Of a stretch of 13,768 bases of DNA, positions 7,664 through 13,677 are shown one piece after another. Source of the DNA: Bacillota bacterium (GTDB lineage: Bacteria; Bacillota; Bacilli; Alicyclobacillales; Alicyclobacillaceae); the NCBI GenBank assembly GCA_021816665.1, contig JAKAXI010000015.1, positions 1 through 13,768 on the forward strand. The letters run 5' to 3'. The position numbers and the translations under genes were made by a program. The first letter of the stretch is position 1, and the number at the start of each line of letters is the position of its first letter. The notes beneath the pieces are model-generated. The model ran no database searches, was not told where the DNA came from, and saw only the letters and a program-made list of their open reading frames with translations.

Positions 7664-7706
7664 AAAGTTACTGAACCGCCTCCGAAAAGTTACTGGACCG
7701 CCTCTG
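7664..7706. repeat. Tandem duplication of the 3' end of the sirtuin gene
   Basis: A 21-bp unit occurs at 7664-7684 and again at 7686-7706 (period 22), with 19 of 21 bases identical (aaagttactgaaccgcctcc against aaagttactggaccgcctct). The right copy holds the last codons and TAA of the sirtuin gene; the left copy lies just after the stop and repeats the Ala-Val-Gln-stop codons. Confidence 0.7.
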
Positions 7707-8436
7707 CGAGTACTTTTCCAACCTTATCGTGAATCACCAAGTCTGCGCGATGGTCTTCTTCTGTCTCATCGAGATTGACGATCACGAGCTTGGTGCGTTC
7801 CTGAATTACATAGCGCGGCAGGTCTGCGACGGGGTAGACCGTCAGCGAAGTGCCAAGCACCAACATCAAATCACACGTCCGCACGGCACGCAGCGCTTCG
7901 GGCAGGTGCCGGACCTCTTGTTCAAACAGCACGACGTCCGCTTGTAGGACAGTGTCACAGACGGCACCCTTGATTGACACATACGAACACCTCGGCACTT
8001 CCTCCGCAAGCACGTAATCGAGGTTGTACCGGGACTGGCAGACCGGACAAAAAGCTTGCCTGATCCCACCGTGCAGCTCTAGGACGTGCGTGCTGCCCGC
8101 TAATTGGTGCAAGCCATCGACGTTTTGTGTCAGGACCGTGACCTGTTTGCCCAACTCCTCCAGGTGCGTGATTGCGTAGTGCCCGGCGTTCGGCTGCGCC
8201 TTGAGATGCAGTTCATTCATAAAAATCCGCTTGAACTTCGGCCAGAACAACTCCGGGTACTCCTGCCAATACGAAAGCGACATCGCAATCATCGTCTCTT
8301 CATCTTCCCAGATGCCGCCCGGTGAACGAAAGTCGGGAATGCCAGACTCGGTGCTCATGCCTGCGCCTGTCAGGACAGTGATCTTTTGACTCTCACGGAT
8401 GTACCTCTGCAGCTTCAAGCGTGCTGCTTCGTCCAA
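7690..8436 (-). CDS. Sir2-family NAD-dependent protein deacylase (sirtuin)
   Basis: Removes acetyl or related acyl groups from protein lysines, using NAD+. From TTG 8436 it has 248 residues. Seen: GAGMSTESGIPDFRS at 24-38 (NAD-binding loop), TQNVDGLH at 103-110, catalytic His122 in HGG, and GTSLTVYP at 195-202. The zinc module has Cys130/Cys133 (CPVC), then Cys150 and Cys160, the last two separated by nine residues, wider than the usual two. The start is uncertain: TTG 8466 is more upstream but has no ribosome binding site, whereas TTG 8436 has AAGGGG at 9 nt and gives the usual sirtuin N-terminus; TTG 8442 is a third option. It follows the Pat-like acetyltransferase by about 34 bp, so both are probably co-transcribed. 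Its end is duplicated just downstream. Confidence 0.93.
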   Translation of the reverse strand: MDEAARLKLQRYIRESQKITVLTGAGMSTESGIPDFRSPGGIWEDEETMIAMSLSYWQEYPELFWPKFKRIFMNELHLKAQPNAGHYAITHLEELGKQVTVLTQNVDGLHQLAGSTHVLELHGGIRQAFCPVCQSRYNLDYVLAEEVPRCSYVSIKGAVCDTVLQADVVLFEQEVRHLPEALRAVRTCDLMLVLGTSLTVYPVADLPRYVIQERTKLVIVNLDETEEDHRADLVIHDKVGKVLAEAVQ

Positions 8437-8470
8437 AACCAACCGCCCCTTCCCGTCTGCAAGCAAAGCA

Positions 8471-10846
8471 TTAAAGTGGCCCGATGTCTGGCGTGCGAAC
8501 CGACAGTGAAGCGTCGCCTGCCATACAGCCGCTTGAGGTACCTGGATTTACTTCCAGATGTCCGAGCGTGACATTGTAGACCTCTGGAACTTCTTCAGCC
8601 AACCGCGACACACGCAGTAGCACGTCCGCCACAGCGTCCGGAGCTTTCACGCTTGTCACCATGTCCGCTGCATCGCTGTCGGTGAGCGGAGTCATGCGAA
8701 AGACGGACCCTCCGCTACCTGTCAAATGCACGACAGGACCGAACAACGCATGCGGCCTCACTTCGACTCGAAGTGTTTCATCCCCTGCCTGTGCGTCGGG
8801 AGCTGATTTCACTTTACAGTGGATCCCGACACGTCCAAGCACATCATGAGCATTTGCACCGCTAAATTCTTTCTTGCCATCGCCAAGTGCGGTGCGAACC
8901 AAATCCCGTGCCCCGTCCACATCACAGCCAGGCAAATCGGGAATGCGGCCGCGCGAACGAGCGCCGTCCTCGACATACTCCGTCACTCTCGCCAAGGCGT
9001 GGACCGCCTGTTCCGGGAACGGGTAGACAGGAATCCGTCGCTTCCCGGCAACAATTGTGCGCACGTGGTAATCTCCGTGCGACAGAAAGTTTGCAACCAC
9101 TGGTTTTTGCGACGGACGCAAGTGCATCCCATCCGCAGGGTCCGCGTCGACCATCTCAATCGCTTCGCCAATCGCCGCAATCACTTCTTCCTCATCCGAG
9201 ATCGCGACAGGCGTAAAGAGTACAACCACGGCATCGACATCGTGATCGCGCAGCACTTGTGGCAGAACCTCGCGATAACTGTCCGCGAGCGCTTCGAAAC
9301 CGAGGTTGATGACCGGACCGACAAACGACAAACCCTCGCGCTGTAGCGTATCTGCCGTCATCACCGCGCCGCCCGCGGTGTTGGTGACAACCGCCACCCG
9401 CCGTCCCTGTGGTTTCGGCTCGACAGCCAAGAGTGCTGCGACGTCAAACAGTTCCTGCAGTGTATCGAGTCGAATGATACCGGCCTGGCGAAACAGCCCC
9501 CCCACAACGGAATCAATCGCACCTTCTTCAGCGCCAGGTAAACGCGAGATGGCCGAGCCTCCTGGTGTGCGAGCCGATTTCACCACCAGGATTGGCTTGT
9601 GGCTGGCTACGCGCCGGGCAATCCGGGCAAACTTGCGCGGGTTTCCGAACGATTCTAGGTAAAGAACGATCATTTCGACGTTTGCATCGTCTTCCCAAAA
9701 CTGCAACAAGTCGTTCGCTGATACGTCGACCTTGTTGCCGAGGCTCACAAAACTTGAGACGCCGACACCAATCACACTCGCGTACTCTAGGATGGCGACT
9801 CCGAGCGCCCCGGAGTGGCTGGCAATCGCAAGTTTACCCACACTCGGCAACCTCGGCGCCAGACTCGCGTTCAGCTGAACGTCAGGCGCGGTGTTAACAA
9901 GGCCGAGGCAGTTAGGACCAATCAAACGGATCCCGGCAGCCCGCAGTTTGCGAGCCAGCTCTCGTTCCTTTTCCCGCCCAGCCGCGTCCACTTCGCCGAA
10001 ACCGGCAGAGACGACCATCACCGCTCGAACTTGAGCTTCAATGCAGTCTTCGATGACCACAGGCACTTGGTCGGCTGGCACTGCGACAATCGCGAGGTCT
10101 GGCGGTTCGGGCAAGCTTGCGAGTGTCGGGTAGGTGCGCATCGCCGACACTGCAGTCGTAGAGCGGTTCACTGGCGTGGCGATCCCGGTATACCCGCCAT
10201 CGACTATGTGGTGCAACAGCAAGTGCCCGGCGCGGTTCGGGTCACGCGAAGCGCCCACAACCGCGACCGTTTTGGGGCGAAAGAAAGGATGGAGTGAAGC
10301 TGCCGCGGCAAACTTTTCGCGCGTCTCCTGGAGAGCTCGGGTGCGCTCCGTCTCGCGCAACGGCAGGATCAAATGCATCATCGTCGACTCGGTGCGGCGA
10401 ACGAGTTCGTAGCCACTAGCCTGAAATACCTTTAACATCTGTTCATTCTCGTGCAGCACATAGGCCTCAAACCGGCGAAAGCCGTTGCGCCATGCAGCCT
10501 GGGCCAAGTGGGCGAGGAGTAGAGAACCAAGACCGTTGCCGTGATAAGTGTCATCGACGAAGAAAGCGGCCTCGGCGCTCTCCGCATCGACGCGCGAGTA
10601 GGTTCCAATAGCTATGGCCTGTGTCCCCGCCAAACACAACAACGACAGCCCATTCGGGCCGCCGTCGGAGATCATACTGGTGATGATTTTTTCACTAACT
10701 TCTCGGACCGCGTGAAAGAACCGGAGGTACAGGCTCTCTGGCGAAGCGTTCTGAAACAGTTCGCGGATGAGCGCGCGGTGAACTTGGGTGTCCTCCGCCT
10801 TGAGCAGTTCTGCCACACGTCCATCTCTCAAGATGATGCGCGACAT
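8471..10846 (-). CDS. Pat-type protein lysine acetyltransferase: GNAT fused to NDP-forming acyl-CoA synthetase-like domains, shortened ATP-grasp
   Basis: Members of this class acetylate lysines, for example in acyl-CoA synthetases, using acetyl-CoA (known for Pat enzymes). The 791 residues run: GNAT domain about 5-165 with the acetyl-CoA loop YHGNGLG near 101-107; CoA-binding Rossmann domain about 190-286 starting PKTVAVVGASRDP; succinyl-CoA ligase-like domains about 331-476 (SHSGALG) and 481-626; and a C-terminal ATP-grasp remnant about 656-771. The GNAT is N-terminal, as in actinobacterial PatA-type proteins and opposite to Salmonella Pat. In the last part only about 30 residues lie between the first ATP-grasp elements and FGPVVHLTGSGG, where relatives have about 100 more, so ATP binding is probably lost and the region may only sense ligands. 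ATG 10846 is preceded by GGAGGGG at a good distance; upstream in-frame starts are not. Confidence 0.9.
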   Translation of the reverse strand: MSRIILRDGRVAELLKAEDTQVHRALIRELFQNASPESLYLRFFHAVREVSEKIITSMISDGGPNGLSLLCLAGTQAIAIGTYSRVDAESAEAAFFVDDTYHGNGLGSLLLAHLAQAAWRNGFRRFEAYVLHENEQMLKVFQASGYELVRRTESTMMHLILPLRETERTRALQETREKFAAAASLHPFFRPKTVAVVGASRDPNRAGHLLLHHIVDGGYTGIATPVNRSTTAVSAMRTYPTLASLPEPPDLAIVAVPADQVPVVIEDCIEAQVRAVMVVSAGFGEVDAAGREKERELARKLRAAGIRLIGPNCLGLVNTAPDVQLNASLAPRLPSVGKLAIASHSGALGVAILEYASVIGVGVSSFVSLGNKVDVSANDLLQFWEDDANVEMIVLYLESFGNPRKFARIARRVASHKPILVVKSARTPGGSAISRLPGAEEGAIDSVVGGLFRQAGIIRLDTLQELFDVAALLAVEPKPQGRRVAVVTNTAGGAVMTADTLQREGLSFVGPVINLGFEALADSYREVLPQVLRDHDVDAVVVLFTPVAISDEEEVIAAIGEAIEMVDADPADGMHLRPSQKPVVANFLSHGDYHVRTIVAGKRRIPVYPFPEQAVHALARVTEYVEDGARSRGRIPDLPGCDVDGARDLVRTALGDGKKEFSGANAHDVLGRVGIHCKVKSAPDAQAGDETLRVEVRPHALFGPVVHLTGSGGSVFRMTPLTDSDAADMVTSVKAPDAVADVLLRVSRLAEEVPEVYNVTLGHLEVNPGTSSGCMAGDASLSVRTPDIGPL

Positions 10847-10862
10847 CTCCATCCCCTCCGCA

Positions 10863-10982
10863 TCATGAGGCCACTGACATAATGCCAAGCACTAACTCGA
10901 CCACAGCAATTAACCCAGCCACAATCATCACCAGACGGGTGAAACCACCCGGCATGCGTCCATCCTTCACCTGACTCGCCAC
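10863..10982 (-). CDS. Small single-span membrane protein, 39 residues, unknown function
   Basis: Starts at GTG 10982, with a perfect AAGGAGG at 10991-10997 (8 nt spacing), and ends in TGA at 10863. The N-terminus is polar (MASQVKDGRMPGGFTR), followed by one strongly hydrophobic segment (about residues 17-38, LVMIVAGLIAVVELVLGIMS) that would span the membrane. It lies 30 bp after the thioredoxin-like lipoprotein and 16 bp before the Pat-like gene, within the operon, so it is probably co-translated with them. The ribosome binding site sits so well between the flanking genes that a real gene is more likely than chance. No homologue is recognised. Confidence 0.65.
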   Translation of the reverse strand: MASQVKDGRMPGGFTRLVMIVAGLIAVVELVLGIMSVAS

Positions 10983-11012
10983 CCCCACCACCTCCTTCGC
11001 TCTCGCGAGCTT

Positions 11013-11621
11013 CTACCCGAGTGCTGGTTGCCAAGCCGCCCATGTATGTTCCCCGTACAAGGCTCCAACCTTTCCTTTCCAGGGAAATACCAACGTTGGA
11101 AAGCCAACTGGGACCAGACGTGTTGCGAAGTTCGGCGCGATGTAGTAGTACATTTGATAGTTTTGTAGGTGAAGAGCTGCATCTTCGGCTTCGCCAAGCT
11201 TGACAGCCTGCTGAAGCGTCGTCCCCTGGGCGAAGCCCGTGCTGATCAAAATCGGGCGTTGCTTCATCGCCTGGCTGTGCTTGTTAAACAGGAGCAACGT
11301 CCGTTGGCAGTGCGGGCACCAGTACGCTTCAATCAAAATGGGCTGTTTCCTTGCATCGAGGTGCACCACTTTGCCGCTCGCCGTGTACACTGGGATATTC
11401 TGATACAGAGAAAGACTGGCTGCCGATGGGTCAAACTTCGCATCGGGCGTTACGACTTCCAGACTTGTCACAACACGAAACGGGGGGTCAAGGGAAGAGC
11501 CTTTTGAACTCGCTGCTGTGCCCTGTGCCCCAGTCGTCGTGTTCGGAGTCGTTACTGTTCCACAACCGACCAACGCCAAAATCAGCGCTGGGACGGCCGC
11601 TGCAAGCCACCACCGTCGCAC
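11013..11621 (-). CDS. Thioredoxin-fold lipoprotein with CPHC motif
   Basis: Probably an extracytoplasmic, membrane-anchored thiol-disulfide protein. The 202 residues start with a lipoprotein signal peptide: MRRWW, a hydrophobic core, and lipobox LVGC with Cys20 as the lipidated residue. A Thr/Ser-rich linker (21-45) follows. The thioredoxin-like domain has EAYWCPHCQRT (98-108, Cys102/Cys105) and the cis-proline region VGFPTLVF (172-179). The start is GTG, preceded by a GGGAGGGGGAGG run. It lies 59 bp after the YtpP-like thioredoxin and 30 bp before the small membrane protein. Whether it reduces or oxidises partners cannot be told from sequence. Confidence 0.88.
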   Translation of the reverse strand: MRRWWLAAAVPALILALVGCGTVTTPNTTTGAQGTAASSKGSSLDPPFRVVTSLEVVTPDAKFDPSAASLSLYQNIPVYTASGKVVHLDARKQPILIEAYWCPHCQRTLLLFNKHSQAMKQRPILISTGFAQGTTLQQAVKLGEAEDAALHLQNYQMYYYIAPNFATRLVPVGFPTLVFPWKGKVGALYGEHTWAAWQPALG

Positions 11622-11680
11622 GCTGGCCTCCCCCTCCCTAATACCACTGCGCCGTCACGAATAAAGCGCAAGACAAGCGT

Positions 11681-12007
11681 TTAAGCGATTACGTACGCTT
11701 GCTCGAGAAATTCGCTCACTTGCTGCTTAGTTTTCGCGTCTCGGCTGAACAGTCTGTTCACCAGCACGCCGTTCTCAAACACGAGAAACGACGGGATTCC
11801 TCTGACTTCAAACTGGTCTGACACTTCCGGAATAAGCTCTGCGTTCGCGCGTGCCATGCGAAACGCATCTTCATATTGTTGTGCCCAGTCGTCTAGGTAC
11901 GGTTCAATGCGTTTGCAGTCTGGGCACCAGCCTGTGTAAAATTCGACAACCGCACGTCCCTGTGCGATGAACTGTTGAAATTCTTCGTTGCTCTTCAGCT
12001 CTAGCAT
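11681..12007 (-). CDS. YtpP-like thioredoxin family protein
   Basis: Small cytoplasmic thioredoxin-like protein, 108 residues. Seen: EFYTGWCPDCKRIEP at 22-36 with the redox pair Cys28/Cys31, and the cis-proline loop VRGIPSFLVFENG at 68-80 (Pro72). A KTKQQVSEFL helix follows near 92-101. The WCPDC..IEP and GIPSFLVF pattern resembles Bacillus YtpP more than classical TrxA (WCGPC). ATG 12007 is preceded by GGGGGTG at 6 nt. The open frame continues far upstream, but that part is unlike coding sequence and overlaps the promoter and the divergent small gene. Likely first gene of the run towards the Sir2 gene. Confidence 0.88.
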   Translation of the reverse strand: MLELKSNEEFQQFIAQGRAVVEFYTGWCPDCKRIEPYLDDWAQQYEDAFRMARANAELIPEVSDQFEVRGIPSFLVFENGVLVNRLFSRDAKTKQQVSEFLEQAYVIA

Positions 12008-12026
12008 CGCTGCACCCCCAAACACT

Positions 12027-12056
12027 ATTATATCGATTGTTGCCTGCATAAGCCAA
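12027..12056 (-). promoter_or_regulatory. Probable sigma-A-type promoter for the YtpP-like gene and following operon
   Basis: On the minus strand, TTGGCT (rc of 12051-12056) is followed after 18 bp by a perfect TATAAT (rc of 12027-12032). Transcription would begin near 12020, leaving a leader of only about 13 nt that is almost entirely the GGGGGTG ribosome binding site of ATG 12007. Confidence 0.55.
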
Positions 12057-12079
12057 GATGAATGGGAAACGTAGTCTGG

Positions 12080-12088
12080 TGTGATAAT
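12080..12088 (+). promoter_or_regulatory. Weak candidate extended -10 box for the small plus-strand gene
   Basis: TGTGATAAT on the plus strand (TGn plus GATAAT, 5/6 of TATAAT), about 34 bp upstream of ATG 12122. No convincing -35 is seen, and 9-base matches arise easily by chance. Confidence 0.25.
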
Positions 12089-12121
12089 AGAATCAGCTTG
12101 CCATTTCCAGGAGGTCATCGG

Positions 12122-12283
12122 ATGGAGCGAAACGCAGAACCCCCGTTTGCAGACTTGCCGCAACACCTTGTCGACAGGCTTCGCAACTTGGAGACCGAAC
12201 TCTCCCACGAACTGGACGAACCGATTGTCCTCCTCGCGTACGAGGATGTACCTGGCACAAAAGACCAAAACCACAGCCGCTAA
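12122..12283 (+). CDS. Small protein of unknown function, 53 residues
   Basis: The only likely plus-strand gene. ATG 12122 is preceded by a perfect AGGAGG with 7 nt spacing. The product (MERNAEPPFADLPQHL...) is soluble and acidic. It has a probable amphipathic helix at about 10-30 (LVDRLRNLETELSHEL), a short hydrophobic strand IVLLAYE (35-41), and a polar C-terminus. It is divergent from the YtpP-like gene and convergent with the orphan ORF at 12291-12542, with only 7 bp between stops. The function and family are not recognised. Confidence rests on the ribosome binding site and neat fit between neighbours. Confidence 0.65.
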   Translation: MERNAEPPFADLPQHLVDRLRNLETELSHELDEPIVLLAYEDVPGTKDQNHSR

Positions 12284-12290
12284 AGACGGC

Positions 12291-12542
12291 TTAGATGCAC
12301 CCGTCGGCAAAGGTCCGACACGCCTCCACAACCCTCTCCGCCACACGCGGATTCGATGCAAAGTTGAGGTGGGTGTAACCGCCGACCAAAGCGCCGTCAC
12401 GGACACCTTCATCGGCCACACGCGATCCCCCGTCACTCACCGTATAGGCGGGGGAAGCCGCATGCTCCAAGGTCTCGGCCAGGCGCGCTAGGACGGGCGC
12501 CAGGTCACTGCGCTCGCGCGCATCAACTGTGTGTACCGGCAA
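12291..12542 (-). CDS. Hypothetical protein or 5'-truncated gene remnant
   Basis: An open frame of up to 83 codons, ending in TAA at 12291, fills the only gap over 300 bp between clear genes. The composition looks protein-like: a helix DLAPVLARLAETLEHA (13-28), then GGYTHLNFASNPRVAERV (54-71) and VVEACRTF. The GYTH...NPRVAERVVEAC segment faintly resembles the catalytic-histidine end of alpha/beta hydrolases (His58), but this is a guess. The most upstream standard start, TTG 12542, has no clear ribosome binding site, and no better start is found, which suits a gene that has lost its 5' part. It follows the dehydrogenase stop by about 50 bp. Confidence 0.35.
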   Translation of the reverse strand: MPVHTVDARERSDLAPVLARLAETLEHAASPAYTVSDGGSRVADEGVRDGALVGGYTHLNFASNPRVAERVVEACRTFADGCI

Positions 12543-12592
12543 CGACGCTGCGCGGCCTTGGTTCCGTCTTCCCCGGACCTCCGGCAGCCTGT

Positions 12593-13486
12593 TCAGTCTT
12601 CGACATAGTACTTAAATAGCGCCTGCGTCCCGCTGTACGCTTCACCGCGGTCGATTAATGCGTTGTACATCTCCTCAGACATCTTCACACCAGGAAGTTC
12701 CATCTGAAGTTGCTCAGCCATCTCCAGCGCGATCCGCAGGTCCTTGACCAAGTGTTGGATGTAGAACCCTGGTGCGAAGTCCCCTCGCAACATCCGCGGA
12801 GCTAGGTTAGACAGTGACCAACTGCCTGCGGCGCCGCCGGTGATACTCGCCAGCACTTTTTGCGGGTCAAGTCCAGACTTCGTCGCGTAAGCCATCGACT
12901 CTGAGACGCCAATCATGTTGGTCGCGATCGCGATCTGATTGCACATCTTGCAGTGCTGTCCCATTCCCGCAGGCCCGTGGAGAATGATGTTTTGCCCGAG
13001 CACCTGAAAGATCGGCAGCACTTGTGCGTAGGCGTGCTCGTCTCCGCCAACCATGATCACCAATGACCCATTTTTCGCTCCGATGTCGCCACCCGACACG
13101 GGTGCGTCGAGCGCGGACACCCCTCGCTCTGCTGCGCGTTCGGCGATCTTTCGCGCCAACGCCGGCGCAGAGGTCGTCATGTCGATGAGGATCGCCCCTT
13201 CGCGAGCACGGTCGACAATTCCACCTGCGCCAAGGTAGACCTCTTCCACATCGGTCGGAAAACCGACCATGGTTATCACAACGTCGGTTGCTGCAGCGAC
13301 GTCGCCAGGTGTCTTTGCCCACTCAGCACCCGCGTCGATTAACTCTTGAGCCTTTTCAGCCGACCGATTGTACACAACCAAGGAATAACCTGCATTCATC
13401 AAATTTCGCGCCATGGACTTGCCCATCACACCGGTCCCGACAAACCCGATGCGCACACTCTCCGGTGTCACTGTCACTCTGCTCAT
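12593..13486 (-). CDS. NAD(P)-dependent beta-hydroxyacid dehydrogenase (3-hydroxyisobutyrate dehydrogenase family)
   Basis: Oxidises a beta-hydroxyacid such as 3-hydroxyisobutyrate, or reduces tartronate semialdehyde; the exact substrate cannot be told. The 297 residues show the Rossmann GFVGTGVMG at 14-22, DAPVSGG at 127-133 (substrate-binding loop) and GMGQHCKMCNQ at 174-184 with catalytic Lys180. FYIQHLVKDL (241-250) lies in the C-terminal helical domain. It resembles Bacillus YkwC-type proteins. Start choice: ATG 13486 gives the normal N-terminus although GGAAGGG lies directly against it; GTG 13498 or GTG 13477 are alternatives. An extended -10 box and an 11-bp dyad lie upstream. No terminator is seen before the orphan ORF. 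Confidence 0.92.
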   Translation of the reverse strand: MSRVTVTPESVRIGFVGTGVMGKSMARNLMNAGYSLVVYNRSAEKAQELIDAGAEWAKTPGDVAAATDVVITMVGFPTDVEEVYLGAGGIVDRAREGAILIDMTTSAPALARKIAERAAERGVSALDAPVSGGDIGAKNGSLVIMVGGDEHAYAQVLPIFQVLGQNIILHGPAGMGQHCKMCNQIAIATNMIGVSESMAYATKSGLDPQKVLASITGGAAGSWSLSNLAPRMLRGDFAPGFYIQHLVKDLRIALEMAEQLQMELPGVKMSEEMYNALIDRGEAYSGTQALFKYYVED

Positions 13487-13520
13487 CCCTTCCACCACAG
13501 ATCACGTCTCACTGTCCCAC

Positions 13521-13529
13521 ATCATAACA
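13521..13529 (-). promoter_or_regulatory. Candidate extended -10 promoter of the dehydrogenase gene
   Basis: Minus strand TGT-TATGAT is an extended -10 element (TGn plus 5/6 of TATAAT), 35 bp upstream of ATG 13486. No good -35 is visible because the expected place is occupied by the dyad at 13530-13560. Confidence 0.4.
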
Positions 13530-13560
13530 TTCGGTCGGCCCAAGACGGAGGCCGACCGAA
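13530..13560. promoter_or_regulatory. 11-bp perfect dyad (possible operator or hairpin)
   Basis: TTCGGTCGGCC (13530-13540) and GGCCGACCGAA (13550-13560) are perfect inverted copies around a 9-bp spacer. In the minus direction it is followed by TGTTATGATG, in the plus direction by CGAACC, so there is no T-run and it is not a standard terminator. It abuts the candidate -10 box, as expected of an operator or activator site for the dehydrogenase gene. Confidence 0.5.
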
Positions 13561-13628
13561 CGAACCGTTGCTGTTAGGACGAAGTCAGACTTAAAGCAGC
13601 GTTCACAGCGGCTGCGCGTTCTCAGGTC

Positions 13629-13677
13629 CGCCGTTTGCAGTGTGATTCCGTTGCTTGCAGAGCGCCGTTTGCAGTGT
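13629..13677. repeat. 15-bp direct repeat with 34-bp period
   Basis: CGCCGTTTGCAGTGT occurs at 13629-13643 and again at 13663-13677, with a diverged third copy (CCGTTGCTTGCAG) between them. The right copy runs to the last base of the stop codon of the membrane protein gene at the edge. Confidence 0.6.

Noticed and set aside
8819..9346. Plus-strand open frame (175 codons) opposite the Pat-like gene
   Set aside because: Shadow of a strongly supported minus-strand gene; His/Arg-rich product without recognisable domain.
10828..11043. Minus-strand 71-codon frame with a glycine-rich stretch
   Set aside because: The GGGGGG run is just the GGAGGTGGTGGGGG ribosome-binding region of the 39-codon gene read in another frame; composition is unlike a protein.
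12008..12436. N-terminal extension of the YtpP-like thioredoxin to a 251-residue protein
   Set aside because: The extra part has no family match, crosses a good promoter and overlaps the divergent small gene; ATG 12007 has a proper ribosome binding site and family N-terminus.
13597..13616. GCAGC/GCTGC hairpin as terminator of the edge membrane gene
   Set aside because: Only a 5-bp stem, and the following TTTAAG is too poor in T for a convincing intrinsic terminator.
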